A DNA stretch of 64,000 bases from Ancylobacter sonchi (GCF_018390695.1 NZ_JAHBGF010000033.1:54138-118137), one strand, 5' to 3'; numbered from the stretch's first letter, positions 1 to 8,137 are shown. Notes: a model not told the origin generated them from the sequence alone. Program-made: numbers and translations.

Positions 1-716
1 AGATCCTCGACGAGGGCCATGTGAGGCGCGCCGAGATGAAGAGCTCCTGGGCCGGCGCCATGGGCCTCACCCAGTTCATGCCGACCGGCTACCTGAAATA
101 CGGCGTCGACCTCGACGGCGACGGCACCGCCAATATCTGGACCTCGGTGCCGGAGGCGCTGGCCGCCACCGCCAGCCTGTTGCGCGAGGAGGGCTGGCAG
201 CCCGGCAAGCGCTGGGCCTACGAGATCGCGGTACCGGCCGGCTTCGACTGCACCCAGGCAGAGCCCGCCGTCACCCGTCCGATCGCCGACTGGCTGAAGA
301 GCGGCGTGAAGGTGGCGGATGGCCGCCGCATCCCGCCCACCGCGATGAAGGACCCGGCCTCGATCATCATGCCGGCCGGTCCCTTCGGCCCGGCCTTCCT
401 GACGCCGGCCAACTATTTCGCGCTGAAGAACTACAACTTCGCCGATCTCTACGTGCTCTATGTCGGCCACCTCGCCGACCGCATCGAGGACGACCGTCCC
501 TTCGCCCGCGACTGGCAGCCGATCGCGCTGGTGAAGACCACCGACCTCGAATTCATGCAGAAGGTGCTCACCCGCGAGGGCTTCTACGCCGAGAAGGTCG
601 ACGGCAAGGCCGGCATGAAGACCCGCGCCGCGCTCGGCGCCTACCAGAAGGCGAGGGGCATGCCGCTTGACTGCTGGCCGACGCAGGCGCTTCTGGAGCG
701 CATGAAGGGCGGCTGA
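1..716 (+). CDS. Lytic murein transglycosylase, C-terminal part (5'-truncated by window)
   Basis: This is the end of a peptidoglycan lytic transglycosylase of the MltB-like family, which cleaves the MurNAc-GlcNAc glycan bond in the periplasm. The open frame runs in from the left edge (first full codon at base 3), so the start and the catalytic Glu region lie outside the window. The motif SSWAGAMGLTQFMP, the LDGDG stretch and the VPEALAATASLL segment are typical of the catalytic SLT_2 domain. The last 55 or so residues (LEFMQKVLTREGFYAEKVDG onward) form a PG_binding_1-type peptidoglycan-binding domain. The family call is strong; which paralogue it is cannot be decided from the fragment. Confidence 0.9.
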   Translation, partial: ILDEGHVRRAEMKSSWAGAMGLTQFMPTGYLKYGVDLDGDGTANIWTSVPEALAATASLLREEGWQPGKRWAYEIAVPAGFDCTQAEPAVTRPIADWLKSGVKVADGRRIPPTAMKDPASIIMPAGPFGPAFLTPANYFALKNYNFADLYVLYVGHLADRIEDDRPFARDWQPIALVKTTDLEFMQKVLTREGFYAEKVDGKAGMKTRAALGAYQKARGMPLDCWPTQALLERMKGG

Positions 717-745
717 GGTTGCGGGCGCCGCCGGAGGGCGGTGCG

Positions 746-1207
746 ATGCGCGAGGCGGATCTGCTCGGTGCCTGGATACTCAGGAGCTTCCATTTCGAGG
801 AGGTGTCGACCGGCCGCCAGTGGGAGCCGTTCGGCCCGCATCCGGCGGGCACCATCCTCCTGCATCCGGGTGGGCGGTTCTTCGCCCTGATCACCCCGAC
901 CGGCCGGCCTTCGCCGGTCACCGAGGCCGAGCAGGCGGCCGCCTTCCGCGACCTCGTCGCCTATTCCGGCACCTACCGGATCGAACCGCCGGATCGGCTG
1001 GTCACCCGGGTCGACATCTCCTGGTTCCCGCGCTGGATCGGCACCGAGCAGTTGCGCCACTGCACGCTCGACGGCGACGATCTCGAACTGGTCAGCGCCC
1101 CGCTCGACATGCCCCGGGGCGATGGCGAGCCAGTCGCGGTGTTCGCCCGCGTGGCATGGCGCCGCGAAGTGGCGCCGCCGGACGGCGCCGCGGCGGTCGC
1201 GCCCTAG
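746..1207 (+). CDS. Lipocalin-like domain protein
   Basis: Small soluble protein of 153 residues resembling the lipocalin-like (Lipocalin_5) family: it opens with LLGAWILRSF, continues with a GRQWEPFGPHPAGTILLHPGG stretch split over two beta strands, and has the conserved YSGTYRI segment in mid-protein. The start at 746 is chosen because GGAGGG lies 7 bases upstream; a TTG further up has no such site. Members usually bind small hydrophobic ligands, but no substrate is known for this one. No signal peptide is visible. Its stop codon overlaps, on the opposite strand, the stop of the small membrane peptide at 1204-1335. Confidence 0.75.
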   Translation: MREADLLGAWILRSFHFEEVSTGRQWEPFGPHPAGTILLHPGGRFFALITPTGRPSPVTEAEQAAAFRDLVAYSGTYRIEPPDRLVTRVDISWFPRWIGTEQLRHCTLDGDDLELVSAPLDMPRGDGEPVAVFARVAWRREVAPPDGAAAVAP

Positions 1208-1335
1208 CCGGCATCGGCACTCGCCACCACCAGCGGCGCCGGCGCGGCGTTCGACGGCTCGGGCGCATGCGCCGCGATCACGCTCAGCGCCACCACGCCG
1301 GACAGCACGAAGACGATGAGCATCCGGGCGTACAT
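1204..1335 (-). CDS. Small single-pass membrane or secreted peptide, 43 aa
   Basis: Reading the minus strand from ATG at 1335 gives a 43-residue peptide, shorter than most gene finders accept. It begins MYARMLIVFVLSGVVALSVI, one hydrophobic segment that could be a membrane anchor or signal peptide, followed by a Pro/Ala-rich tail. A strong GGGAGAG site lies upstream of the ATG. I see no known family. Its stop codon overlaps tail-to-tail with the lipocalin-like gene. The ribosome site sits inside an 8-bp hairpin (1342-1349 with 1373-1380). The ATG, SD and hydrophobic core support a real gene, but there is no homology evidence. Confidence 0.45.
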   Translation of the reverse strand: MYARMLIVFVLSGVVALSVIAAHAPEPSNAAPAPLVVASADAG

Positions 1336-1341
1336 CTGCGC

Positions 1342-1380
1342 TCTCCCATTGGGCCGCCATCACGGTCGGCCGATGGGAGA
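1342..1380 (-). promoter_or_regulatory. Leader hairpin covering the ribosome site of the 43-aa peptide gene
   Basis: TCTCCCAT (1342-1349) and ATGGGAGA (1373-1380) are perfect 8-bp arms, with GC-rich partial pairing inside. In the minus-strand transcript the 3' arm contains the GGGAGAG ribosome site of the peptide gene starting at 1335. The fold would hide that site and could control translation. Structure is seen in sequence; function is inferred. Confidence 0.4.
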
Positions 1381-1528
1381 AGGTTACGCAGGAGCGCGCG
1401 CCGCCGATATTGTACCCGGGCGTGGTGGTTTCATCCGATCAAGGGGGGCGATCATCCCTTGGTTTAAAGGCGAGCGCGTGCAAATTGCCCGGGCGGCTTC
1501 CGGCCGCCGCCCGCGAGAGGTGCCCCGC

Positions 1529-2362
1529 CTACTTCACCTTGTCGAGCAGCCCCGGCAGCTCGGCGAGCATGGCGTCGCGGGCACGCCAGCTGGTCGGCGT
1601 CTCCTGCCGCACGGCGTCGCGGTCGAGCCGGGCGAACGTCACCGAACGCCCGTCCTTCGTCGCCCAGCCGACGAACCAGCCATAAGGCTGGCCGCGCACC
1701 GGCTGGCCCTTGGCGTCGCGGGCGAAGCCCATGCCGGTCTTGCCGTGCACCTGCCAGCCATTGGCTGTGGTGGGGACGCGGGTGATCTCGCCGGTCATCT
1801 CCACCGCCCGCTTCGACACCGGCAATTCGCCGCGCAGCATGCGGCCGAGGAAGCCGAGCTGCTCCTTGGGCGAGAGGGCGAGCGAGGTGGAGAGCCAGGA
1901 TTCGGTCAGGCCGTCCTTCTTGCCGGTGTTGCCGGAGACGTCGCGGTTGCCGTAGCCGAAGCCGTCGACATAGGCGCGGAAGCGCGCCATGCCGAGCTTG
2001 CGGGTGATCTCCTGCGAGTACCAGACCACCGATTCCTTCATCCAGTAGGTCGGGTCGACATCCGCCTTCCATTCCTTGCGCCAGGCGGGATAGCCCGGCT
2101 TGTAGGGCCAGGAGGGCGCATGGGCGTCGGTGAGGATGCCGGCGTCGTAGCCCATCAGCGCGATCGGGATCTTGAAGGTGGAGGCCGGCGTCACCCGCTC
2201 CTCGCAGCCGGGTCCGTCCTGCGTCAGCACCTTCCCGGTCGCCGCGTCGGCGAGCACCGTGCACAGCGTCGCCGCCCGCGCGGGCAGCGCGAGCGCGGAG
2301 GCGGCGAGGACGACAGCGGCAAGCATGGGGGCGGAGAAGGCGAGGGTGGAACGGCGGCGCAT
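1529..2362 (-). CDS. Class D (OXA-type) beta-lactamase
   Basis: Periplasmic serine beta-lactamase of class D that would hydrolyse penicillins and related beta-lactams. All class D motifs are present: S61-T-F-K64 (nucleophile and the lysine that is carbamylated), S111-V-V113, Y137-G-N139 and K208-T-G210, plus the ESWLSTSLALSP segment. Residues 1-30 are a clear signal peptide (MRRRSTLAFSAPM then an Ala/Leu core ending PARA). Length of 277 aa is normal. The ATG at 2362 is chosen because it begins the signal peptide; a GTG four codons upstream is an alternative. It stands alone, about 116 bases downstream of prmB on the same strand, with no mobile element beside it, so it looks intrinsic. Confidence 0.92.
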   Translation of the reverse strand: MRRRSTLAFSAPMLAAVVLAASALALPARAATLCTVLADAATGKVLTQDGPGCEERVTPASTFKIPIALMGYDAGILTDAHAPSWPYKPGYPAWRKEWKADVDPTYWMKESVVWYSQEITRKLGMARFRAYVDGFGYGNRDVSGNTGKKDGLTESWLSTSLALSPKEQLGFLGRMLRGELPVSKRAVEMTGEITRVPTTANGWQVHGKTGMGFARDAKGQPVRGQPYGWFVGWATKDGRSVTFARLDRDAVRQETPTSWRARDAMLAELPGLLDKVK

Positions 2363-2478
2363 GGGCTTCCTCACGGGCAGTTGCTTTGCCGCGCACAGCA
2401 CCCGCCGCCCGTGGCCGAAATCCGGCACCCGCCGGGCGATTTCCGGTCTGTCCCCGGCGCCGAGCGCTCCGCGAATCC

Positions 2479-3387
2479 TCAGCGCCCGGCGAAGTCCCCG
2501 GCCGACAGCCAGAACACCTCGCCCTCGCTGTCCTCGGTGTCGAGCCACAGGAAGGGCAGCTCGGGATACTCGGCTTCCAGTATCTCCCGGTCGGTGCCGA
2601 TCTCGCAGATGAGGCCACCGTCGCGGGAGAGGTGCTTCGGCGCCTCCCTGAGGATGCGCCGGACGATATCGAGCCCGTCCGGCCCGCCGGCGAAGGCCAG
2701 CATCGGCTCGTGGCGATGCTCCGGCGGCAGCGCGGCGCAGGTCTTGGCGTCGACATAGGGCGGGTTGGTGATGATCAGGTCGTAGCGCTTGCCCTTCAGC
2801 GGCGCGAACAGGTCGCCCTGGTGCAACCTCACCCGGTCCTGCATCTCGTGCAGCGCCACGTTCTCCGCTGCCAGCGACAGCGCCTCGGGCGAGAGGTCGA
2901 CCGCGTCCACCGCGGCATTCTCGAACAGCATCGCCGCGAGGATGGCGAGGCATCCCGAGCCGGTGCACAGGTCCAGCACCCGCCCGACCGCCTCCGGCTC
3001 CGGCACAAGCGAGAAGCCCTCGCCGCCGAACAGGTCGCCGGCCATCAGCTCGCCGATGAAGGAACGGGGCACGATGGCGCGCTCGTCGCTCTTGAAAGGC
3101 ACGCCGCGAATATAGGTGCGGCCGAGCAGATAGGCCGCCGGCTTGCGGGTGCGGCAGCGCTCCTCGATCAGATAAGCGAGGCGGGCGCGCTCGCCGCCGG
3201 TCAGGCGGCAGTCGAGCCAGGGGTCGAGCTCGTCGACCGGCAGGTGCAGCGCCTCGAGGATGATGAAGGCGGCCTCGTCGAGCGCGGTGGTGGTGCCATG
3301 GCCGAAGCCGAGCTCGGCGGCGTTGAAGCGGCTGACGGCGTAGCGCAGGAAGTCGCGCAGCGTGTGGAGGTCTTGTTCTGCGCTCAC
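2479..3387 (-). CDS. prmB: 50S ribosomal protein L3 glutamine N5-methyltransferase PrmB
   Basis: SAM-dependent methyltransferase that modifies a glutamine of ribosomal protein L3 during ribosome assembly. An N-terminal helical substrate-recognition domain (about residues 1-100) includes AELGFGHGTTTALDEA, the stretch typical of PrmB rather than PrmC. The Rossmann fold follows with motif I VLDLCTGSGCLAI and the catalytic NPPY motif in LIITNPPYVDAK. At 302 aa it has the normal length. Translation appears to start at GTG 3387, preceded by a CAGGAG site. It lies upstream of the beta-lactamase on the same strand, and is divergent from the 3512 gene. Confidence 0.93.
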   Translation of the reverse strand: MSAEQDLHTLRDFLRYAVSRFNAAELGFGHGTTTALDEAAFIILEALHLPVDELDPWLDCRLTGGERARLAYLIEERCRTRKPAAYLLGRTYIRGVPFKSDERAIVPRSFIGELMAGDLFGGEGFSLVPEPEAVGRVLDLCTGSGCLAILAAMLFENAAVDAVDLSPEALSLAAENVALHEMQDRVRLHQGDLFAPLKGKRYDLIITNPPYVDAKTCAALPPEHRHEPMLAFAGGPDGLDIVRRILREAPKHLSRDGGLICEIGTDREILEAEYPELPFLWLDTEDSEGEVFWLSAGDFAGR

Positions 3388-3511
3388 CGGGATTCTCCTG
3401 TGTTTCCGGGTCTAGCAGCATGGTGACGGCGTGAAAGCAAGTTGATGTGAAAGCGTGTGGCGCCGCGCCCCGGAAAATGAGAGGAATGGGGTGAAACGCG
3501 GAGAGCATCAC

Positions 3512-3823
3512 ATGGCCGCCAAGCCGTCCACCGGCCCTACCGACAAGTCGTCCGAGGAGATCGTCCTGCACGTCGACCGCTCGGTGGCGGTGGTGCTGTT
3601 CGAGTTCCTGTCCCGCACCGTCGACGATGGCGACGGCGACGCGCTGGCCGAGTTCGTCGAGGACGAGGCGGAGGTTCCGGCGCTGTGGGCGCTGCTCGCC
3701 GGCCTTGAGAGCGTGCTCACCGAGCCGATGGCGCTCGACTACGAGAAGAAGGTGCTCGCCGCCCGCGAGGCGGTGATGAAGCGCTTCGGCGGCGCCTTCT
3801 CCGATCGCGGCGACGACGAATGA
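3512..3823 (+). CDS. Conserved small protein of unknown function, 103 aa
   Basis: I do not recognise the family. The protein is acidic and helical, with MAAKPSTGPTDKSSEEIVLH at the N-terminus and a conserved-looking core VAVVLFEFLSRTVDDGDG followed by an Asp/Glu-rich segment. There is no signal peptide or membrane segment. ATG 3512 is preferred because GGAGAG lies 6 bases upstream; a GTG at 3491 is possible. Its stop overlaps the start of the O-methyltransferase by ATGA, so the two are translationally coupled. Confidence 0.65.
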   Translation: MAAKPSTGPTDKSSEEIVLHVDRSVAVVLFEFLSRTVDDGDGDALAEFVEDEAEVPALWALLAGLESVLTEPMALDYEKKVLAAREAVMKRFGGAFSDRGDDE

Positions 3824-4485
3824 GCGAGGCGGTGTGGTCGCGCGTCGACCACTGGATCGAGGACACGCTGCTGCCGCCCGACCCGGCCCTGGCCTCGGCG
3901 CTCGAAGCGAGCGACGCCGCCGGCCTCAGGGCGATCAACGTCGCGCCGAACCAGGGCAAGCTGCTGATGCTGCTGGCGATGATGCGCGGCGCCCGGCGCA
4001 TCCTGGAGATCGGCACGCTCGGCGGCTATTCGACGATCTGGCTGGCCCGCGCCCTGCCGGAGGACGGCCGTCTGGTCACGCTGGAATTCGACCCGCACCA
4101 TGCCGAGGTGGCGCGCGCCAACATCGCCCATGCCGGTCTGGCTGATCGCGTCGAGGTGCGGGTCGGCCCCGCCCGCACGACGCTGGCGGCGATGATCGCT
4201 GCCGGCGAGGCGCCGTTCGACTTCGTGTTCATCGACGCCGACAAGCCGGGCAACCCGCATTATCTGGAGGCGGCGCTGGCGCTGTCGCATCCGGGCACGG
4301 TGATCGTCGCCGACAACGTGGTGCGCGAGGGGCGCGCCGCCGATCCCGCGAACACCGACGAATCGGTGGTGGGCATCCGCCGCTTCATGGAGATGGTCGC
4401 CGCCGAGCCGCGCCTCGTCGCCACCGCCGTCCAGACGGTCGGCTCCAAGGGCTATGACGGCTTCGCCCTCGCGCTGGTGGTGTGA
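3820..4485 (+). CDS. Class I SAM-dependent O-methyltransferase (COMT-like)
   Basis: Belongs to the catechol-O-methyltransferase-like Methyltransf_3 family, which methylates hydroxyl groups of small aromatic or other acceptors using SAM and usually a divalent metal. Motif I is ILEIGTLGGYSTIWLA near residue 62; the acidic residue ending beta-2 is in LVTLEFDPHHAEVA; FVFIDADKPGNPHY holds the metal-binding Asp, and VIVADNVVREG is the second metal/acceptor segment. Length (221 aa) is standard for the family. The start overlaps the preceding gene's stop by four bases. The substrate cannot be read from sequence. Confidence 0.9.
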   Translation: MSEAVWSRVDHWIEDTLLPPDPALASALEASDAAGLRAINVAPNQGKLLMLLAMMRGARRILEIGTLGGYSTIWLARALPEDGRLVTLEFDPHHAEVARANIAHAGLADRVEVRVGPARTTLAAMIAAGEAPFDFVFIDADKPGNPHYLEAALALSHPGTVIVADNVVREGRAADPANTDESVVGIRRFMEMVAAEPRLVATAVQTVGSKGYDGFALALVV

Positions 4486-4492
4486 TCGGCGC

Positions 4493-4885
4493 TCACTCCG
4501 CCGCGTAGCAGACCGCCTGCAGCTTGTTCCCGTCGGGATCGCGCACATAGGCCGCGTAGTAGTTCGGCCCATAATGCGGTCGCGGCCCGGGTTCGCCTTC
4601 GCTCCGTCCGCCCAGCTTCAGGGCCTGTTCGTGGAAGGCGCGCACCGCGGCCTTGGTCTCGGCGACGAAGGCGACATGCGTACCGTTGCCCCATGTCGCC
4701 GGGCGACCGTCCTCCGGCGTGTAGATGTAGATGGTCGGCATCTGGCCGTCGCGCTCATAGGCGAGGGGCTTTTCCGGCGGTTTGGCTAGCCGGGCGAAGC
4801 TGATGGCTCCCAGCACGGCATCGTAGAACGTTGCCGACCGATCCTTGTCGTTCGTTCCCAATGTGATGTGGCTGATGACGGACAC
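4493..4885 (-). CDS. VOC family (glyoxalase/bleomycin-resistance fold) protein
   Basis: Single-domain vicinal-oxygen-chelate protein, about 130 aa. It starts VISHITLGTNDKDRSATFYD, the usual first beta-alpha module with a metal-ligand His, and ends with YYAAYVRDPDGNKLQAVCY, the usual closing strand with the second-module Glu replaced by Gln. Related proteins are glyoxalase I-like lyases, ring-cleavage dioxygenases or antibiotic-binding proteins; this one cannot be assigned. GTG 4885 is chosen because GAGGGA lies upstream and the domain begins at once; an ATG at 4945 would add 20 residues without domain match. It is convergent with the O-methyltransferase, 7 bases apart. Confidence 0.82.
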   Translation of the reverse strand: MSVISHITLGTNDKDRSATFYDAVLGAISFARLAKPPEKPLAYERDGQMPTIYIYTPEDGRPATWGNGTHVAFVAETKAAVRAFHEQALKLGGRSEGEPGPRPHYGPNYYAAYVRDPDGNKLQAVCYAAE

Positions 4886-5055
4886 CGGGGTTTCCCTCGT
4901 TCTGGCATGACGGCGCGCCTCACCATAATCGCTGCCGAAACTCATGTGGGGAACAGGTGGATCGTGCGATCCCGTCCCGCCCTCGCTACCACCGGAAGCG
5001 CGAGGATCGGTCCGGCCGGATCATCCGGCTCATGTCGGCGAGCCTGCATGAAGGA

Positions 5056-5074
5056 CGGCGCCGCCGGGGCGCCG
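5056..5074 (-). terminator. Possible terminator of the SGNH/OpgC operon
   Basis: CGGCGCC (5056-5062) and GGCGCCG (5068-5074) can form a 7-bp GC hairpin with a 5-base loop, just past the last gene of the minus-strand operon. No clear U tract follows, so this is weak support. Confidence 0.3.
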
Positions 5075-5081
5075 CCCGCGT

Positions 5082-6032
5082 TCACGGCGTCGCCGTGCTG
5101 TCCGGCAGGCCTTCGGGCGCCGGGCCGGTAGCCGCCGGCGCCGGGGTCTTGCCGGTCGGCGCTGCCGCGCCGGGAATGGCGCTGCCGGTCATGGCGGCGC
5201 CCGCCTTGGCGGGCTTGGCCAGCGAGGTCGGGCCGCTCACATCCGCCGAGCGCAGCTGGCTGTCGACATTGGCCGCGAGCGAGCCGCCAAGTCCCTTGGC
5301 GAAGCACTCGTAGCCGAAATCGTTCATGTGGAAGCCGTCCTTGAAGGTGAAGGCGTCGAAGGCCAGCCCCTTCGCCTCGTGCCATTCGCGCATCAGCGCG
5401 AAGCGGTGGAACACGCCCACCCCTTCCTCGTCGGCGACGCGCTGCTGCAGGCGCAGCATGTCGAGCGCTTCCGGGTCGCCGATCACCTTGGGCGAATATT
5501 GCGGGTCGATGATCACGATGTCGGCGCCGAGCGCGCGGGTGCGGGCGATCGCCTCGCGCAGCAGCGCCTCGGCGGTATCGAGCCCGTTGGCGCGGAACAG
5601 CGCGTTCACCCCGGCCTGCCACAGCACCAGCGTCGGGCTCGCAGCCGCGACGTCGGTCTCGAAGCGCGCCAGCATCTCCGGCGCGTCCTGCCCGTTGATG
5701 CCGCGATTGACCACGGTGAGCTCGATGCCGGGGAAGCGCTGGCGCAGCGCCGCTTCCAGCCGGCTCGGATAGCTCGCCGCGCGCGAGCTCGCCCCCGCCC
5801 CGGCGGTGGAGGAGGAGCCGATGGCGATGATCTTCACCGGCCCGCCCTCGCGCAGCGCCTTGGCGAAGCGCGGCAGCGGCTGGCTGAGCCGGGTCAGCGC
5901 CACGTTGCCGGCCGGGCAGCTCGGCGCCAGCAAAGTGGCGGCGGCGGCCGGCGTGCCGGCGAGCGGCAAGGCGAGTGTCACGGTGAGCGTGGCAGCGACG
6001 AGGCCCGGAAGCGCGAGGCGGGTCAGGTTCAT
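5082..6032 (-). CDS. Exported SGNH/GDSL hydrolase (last gene of opgC operon)
   Basis: Periplasmic or secreted serine esterase of the SGNH fold, 316 aa. Residues 1-32 form a signal peptide with a hydrophobic Leu/Ala/Val core ending TPAAAA. Block I is IAIGSSSTAGAGAS (nucleophile Ser), block III is LWQAGVNALF with the oxyanion Asn, and block V is DGFHMNDFGYE with the Asp-x-x-His pair. The C-terminal 60 residues are low complexity (Ala/Pro/Thr/Gly). It follows its paralogue at 6055 after 22 bases and closes an operon with an OpgC-type acyltransferase. In such pairings SGNH proteins usually transfer or remove acyl groups on glycans; that role is inferred. Confidence 0.88.
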   Translation of the reverse strand: MNLTRLALPGLVAATLTVTLALPLAGTPAAAATLLAPSCPAGNVALTRLSQPLPRFAKALREGGPVKIIAIGSSSTAGAGASSRAASYPSRLEAALRQRFPGIELTVVNRGINGQDAPEMLARFETDVAAASPTLVLWQAGVNALFRANGLDTAEALLREAIARTRALGADIVIIDPQYSPKVIGDPEALDMLRLQQRVADEEGVGVFHRFALMREWHEAKGLAFDAFTFKDGFHMNDFGYECFAKGLGGSLAANVDSQLRSADVSGPTSLAKPAKAGAAMTGSAIPGAAAPTGKTPAPAATGPAPEGLPDSTATP

Positions 6033-6054
6033 CTTGGCGGTGTCGGGGTTGGGG

Positions 6055-6837
6055 TTAGCGGGAGCCGAGGGTCTTCTTGTCGACCCCGTCGGCGATCATG
6101 CCGACCAGCAGCCGGCCGATGCAACCATGCACATCGTCGAACAGGGTCGGGGAGGGGCGGTCGGCGTCGAGGTCGAAGATGCCCTCGTCCTGCCAGTAGC
6201 GCATGACGTCGTAGCGGTCGAAGAACGGCACGCCGTTGCCACGAGCGGTCCATTGCAGCGTGTTGGTGTAGGGCGCGACGTCGAAGGCGAAGGAGGTGCG
6301 CGGGCTGTATTGCGGGCCGACGAGGATCACGTCGGTCTTGGCCTCGTGGGCGATACGGATGCCGTCGCTCACCGCGTCGCCGAAGGCGCCGGTGTCGACG
6401 CCGAGAATGGCGTCATAGGTGCCGGTCTGCCAGATCAGCAGCGCCGGCTTGTTGACGCGCAGAAGGTCGGGCAGCACGGTGAGGATCGCCTGCGCGGTGG
6501 CGCGCGGCTGGTTCTGCGTCGCCACCACGATGCCGCCATCGGGATAGCGGGCGCGCAGAATCTCCTCGATATAGCTCGGGAAGCGCTTGGGCACCGCGTC
6601 CTTGGCGGCGCCGGTGCTCTTGGCGGGCTTCTTCTCGACCGTGGCCGAGGAGTTCAGCACCAGTATGGTGGTTGGCGTCTTGTCCTCGAGCGATTTGGCG
6701 AGGCGCGGCAGGCCGAAGCCGGCACGGGTGAGCTCGGAAGGCGCGGCGCAGACGGGTTCGGCGCGCGCCGGGACGGTAGCGCCGCCCGCCAGGAACGCCG
6801 TGCAAGCCAGTATCACTCCGAGCGTCGTGCGTTTCAC
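6055..6837 (-). CDS. Exported SGNH-hydrolase-like protein with degenerate motifs
   Basis: Paralogue of the downstream SGNH protein, 260 aa, with a signal peptide (MKRTTLGVILACTAFLAGG, cleavage near ARA-EP). The fold is recognisable: TTILVLNSSATVEK replaces block I, LLIWQTGTYDAILG sits at block III, and TLFDDVHGCIGRLL is block V with Asp and His kept. At block III the usual Gly-x-Asn reads Gly-Thr-Tyr, so the oxyanion Asn is missing. It may have altered chemistry, or be a non-catalytic partner of its neighbour. It lies 15 bases downstream of opgC in the same operon. Confidence 0.75.
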   Translation of the reverse strand: MKRTTLGVILACTAFLAGGATVPARAEPVCAAPSELTRAGFGLPRLAKSLEDKTPTTILVLNSSATVEKKPAKSTGAAKDAVPKRFPSYIEEILRARYPDGGIVVATQNQPRATAQAILTVLPDLLRVNKPALLIWQTGTYDAILGVDTGAFGDAVSDGIRIAHEAKTDVILVGPQYSPRTSFAFDVAPYTNTLQWTARGNGVPFFDRYDVMRYWQDEGIFDLDADRPSPTLFDDVHGCIGRLLVGMIADGVDKKTLGSR

Positions 6838-6852
6838 GTCGATCCGCGCCGT

Positions 6853-8127
6853 CTACCCATACTTCCGCGCGGCAATCTCGCGCTCCACGCGAGCATACCA
6901 TGACAACAGCACGGAGAGAGCCACCATAAGGAAGATGCCCGCCGCGCTCATGATGAACTGCATGGTCAGCGAGCCATTGATCTCGTTCAACACGAAATGT
7001 GCGGCGAAAGAAAGGAACACGCCGAAGCAGAACACTTCCAGCGAGTTCTGGCCACACAGGATCATCGGCCGCAGCGCCGGGGAGCGCAGCCAGGCCGCAT
7101 CCACCGGCACCAGCTTCACCACCACCACGGCGAGGGCGAGGAAGTGCAGGAAGCGCAGCGGCGACAGGTCGGTCTTGCTGATCGGGTAGATCAGCAAGCC
7201 GATCGCGTCCGGCACCAGCCCTTCCAGCGGGCGCCACCACCAGCTCACCACCACGGCGAGCGAGACGACGAGATAGGCGAGCGCCAGTGCCACGACCAGC
7301 CGGTTCTGGATCAGCCCGGCGAGGCGGTCGCTGCCTCCCAGCCCGCACCAGCCGCCGAACACGAACATCAGCTGCCAGCAGAACGGGTTGAAGAACCACA
7401 TCCGGTCGTCGGGATAGCCGGGCAGGTTGATGCCGAGATTGAGCGCCAGCGCATAGACCAGCGCCGAGACGGCGAGCGTCGCGTCCGGCCAGCGCTTCAG
7501 CGCCCACAGCACCGGGGGGAAGCCGGCGAGCAGCACGATATAGAGCGGCAGCACGTCCATGTTGGCCGGCCGGAACTTCAGCAGCAGCGCCTGCACCAGC
7601 GCCACGTCCGGCTCGGAGAGGAACTGCAGCGCTCCCATCTCCTCGGCATAGAGCGGATTGGAGAAGGAGCCGACGACATAGGAGATCTCGGCGAGATAGA
7701 TCACGAACAGGAAGATGAAGGCGATGTAGAGCTGCCAGGCCCGCCTGAGGATGCGTGCCGAGGTCACCAGCGTGCCGGAGCGGTCGAGCTCGCGCCCATA
7801 GACCATGGCGGCGGTGTAGCCGGAGATGAAGACGAAGATCTCCGTGGCGTCGGAGAAGCCGAAATTCCGGTTGGTGATCCAGTTCACCACATTGTTGGGG
7901 ATGTGGTTGAGGAAGATGAACCACAGCGCCAGCCCGCGGAACAGGTCGAGCCGCAGGTCGCGCCCGCTGGCGGCCGGCGGTGTCGGGGCGGTGCCCGGCG
8001 TGTCGGCGGCCGTCGGCGGGGTGGAACCGGTCGGGGCATCGCGGCGATCCGGCGGCGGCACAATGCCGGCCGGTTGTCCGGCCGGCTGTTCCTGCGCGAC
8101 GCGTCGGGCGGTGGCGCTCTGCCTCAC
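6853..8127 (-). CDS. opgC: OpgC-family membrane acyltransferase
   Basis: Polytopic inner-membrane protein of the OpgC domain family, 424 aa. OpgC proteins add succinyl or related acyl groups to osmoregulated periplasmic glucans or other envelope polysaccharides. After a Pro/Thr-rich cytosolic tail of about 54 residues comes the hallmark GRDLRLDLFRGLALWFIFLN, then HIPNNVVNWITNRNFGFSDA and VFISGYTAAMVYGRELDR, followed by about ten membrane segments. The start is GTG 8127. It lies 10 bases after the HdeD-like gene and 15 before two SGNH proteins, a partnership seen in glycan O-acylation systems. The exact glycan is not known, and no opgG/opgH is in the window. Confidence 0.88.
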   Translation of the reverse strand: MRQSATARRVAQEQPAGQPAGIVPPPDRRDAPTGSTPPTAADTPGTAPTPPAASGRDLRLDLFRGLALWFIFLNHIPNNVVNWITNRNFGFSDATEIFVFISGYTAAMVYGRELDRSGTLVTSARILRRAWQLYIAFIFLFVIYLAEISYVVGSFSNPLYAEEMGALQFLSEPDVALVQALLLKFRPANMDVLPLYIVLLAGFPPVLWALKRWPDATLAVSALVYALALNLGINLPGYPDDRMWFFNPFCWQLMFVFGGWCGLGGSDRLAGLIQNRLVVALALAYLVVSLAVVVSWWWRPLEGLVPDAIGLLIYPISKTDLSPLRFLHFLALAVVVVKLVPVDAAWLRSPALRPMILCGQNSLEVFCFGVFLSFAAHFVLNEINGSLTMQFIMSAAGIFLMVALSVLLSWYARVEREIAARKYG

Positions 8128-8137
8128 GAAACCTCGC

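Noticed and set aside
1437..1461. Short inverted repeat CAAGGG/CCCTTG after the beta-lactamase gene
   Set aside because: Six-base arms and no U tract; too weak to call a terminator.
2386..3426. Long plus-strand frame opposite prmB
   Set aside because: Arg/Gln/Glu-rich composition typical of a shadow; PrmB on the minus strand has full motifs.
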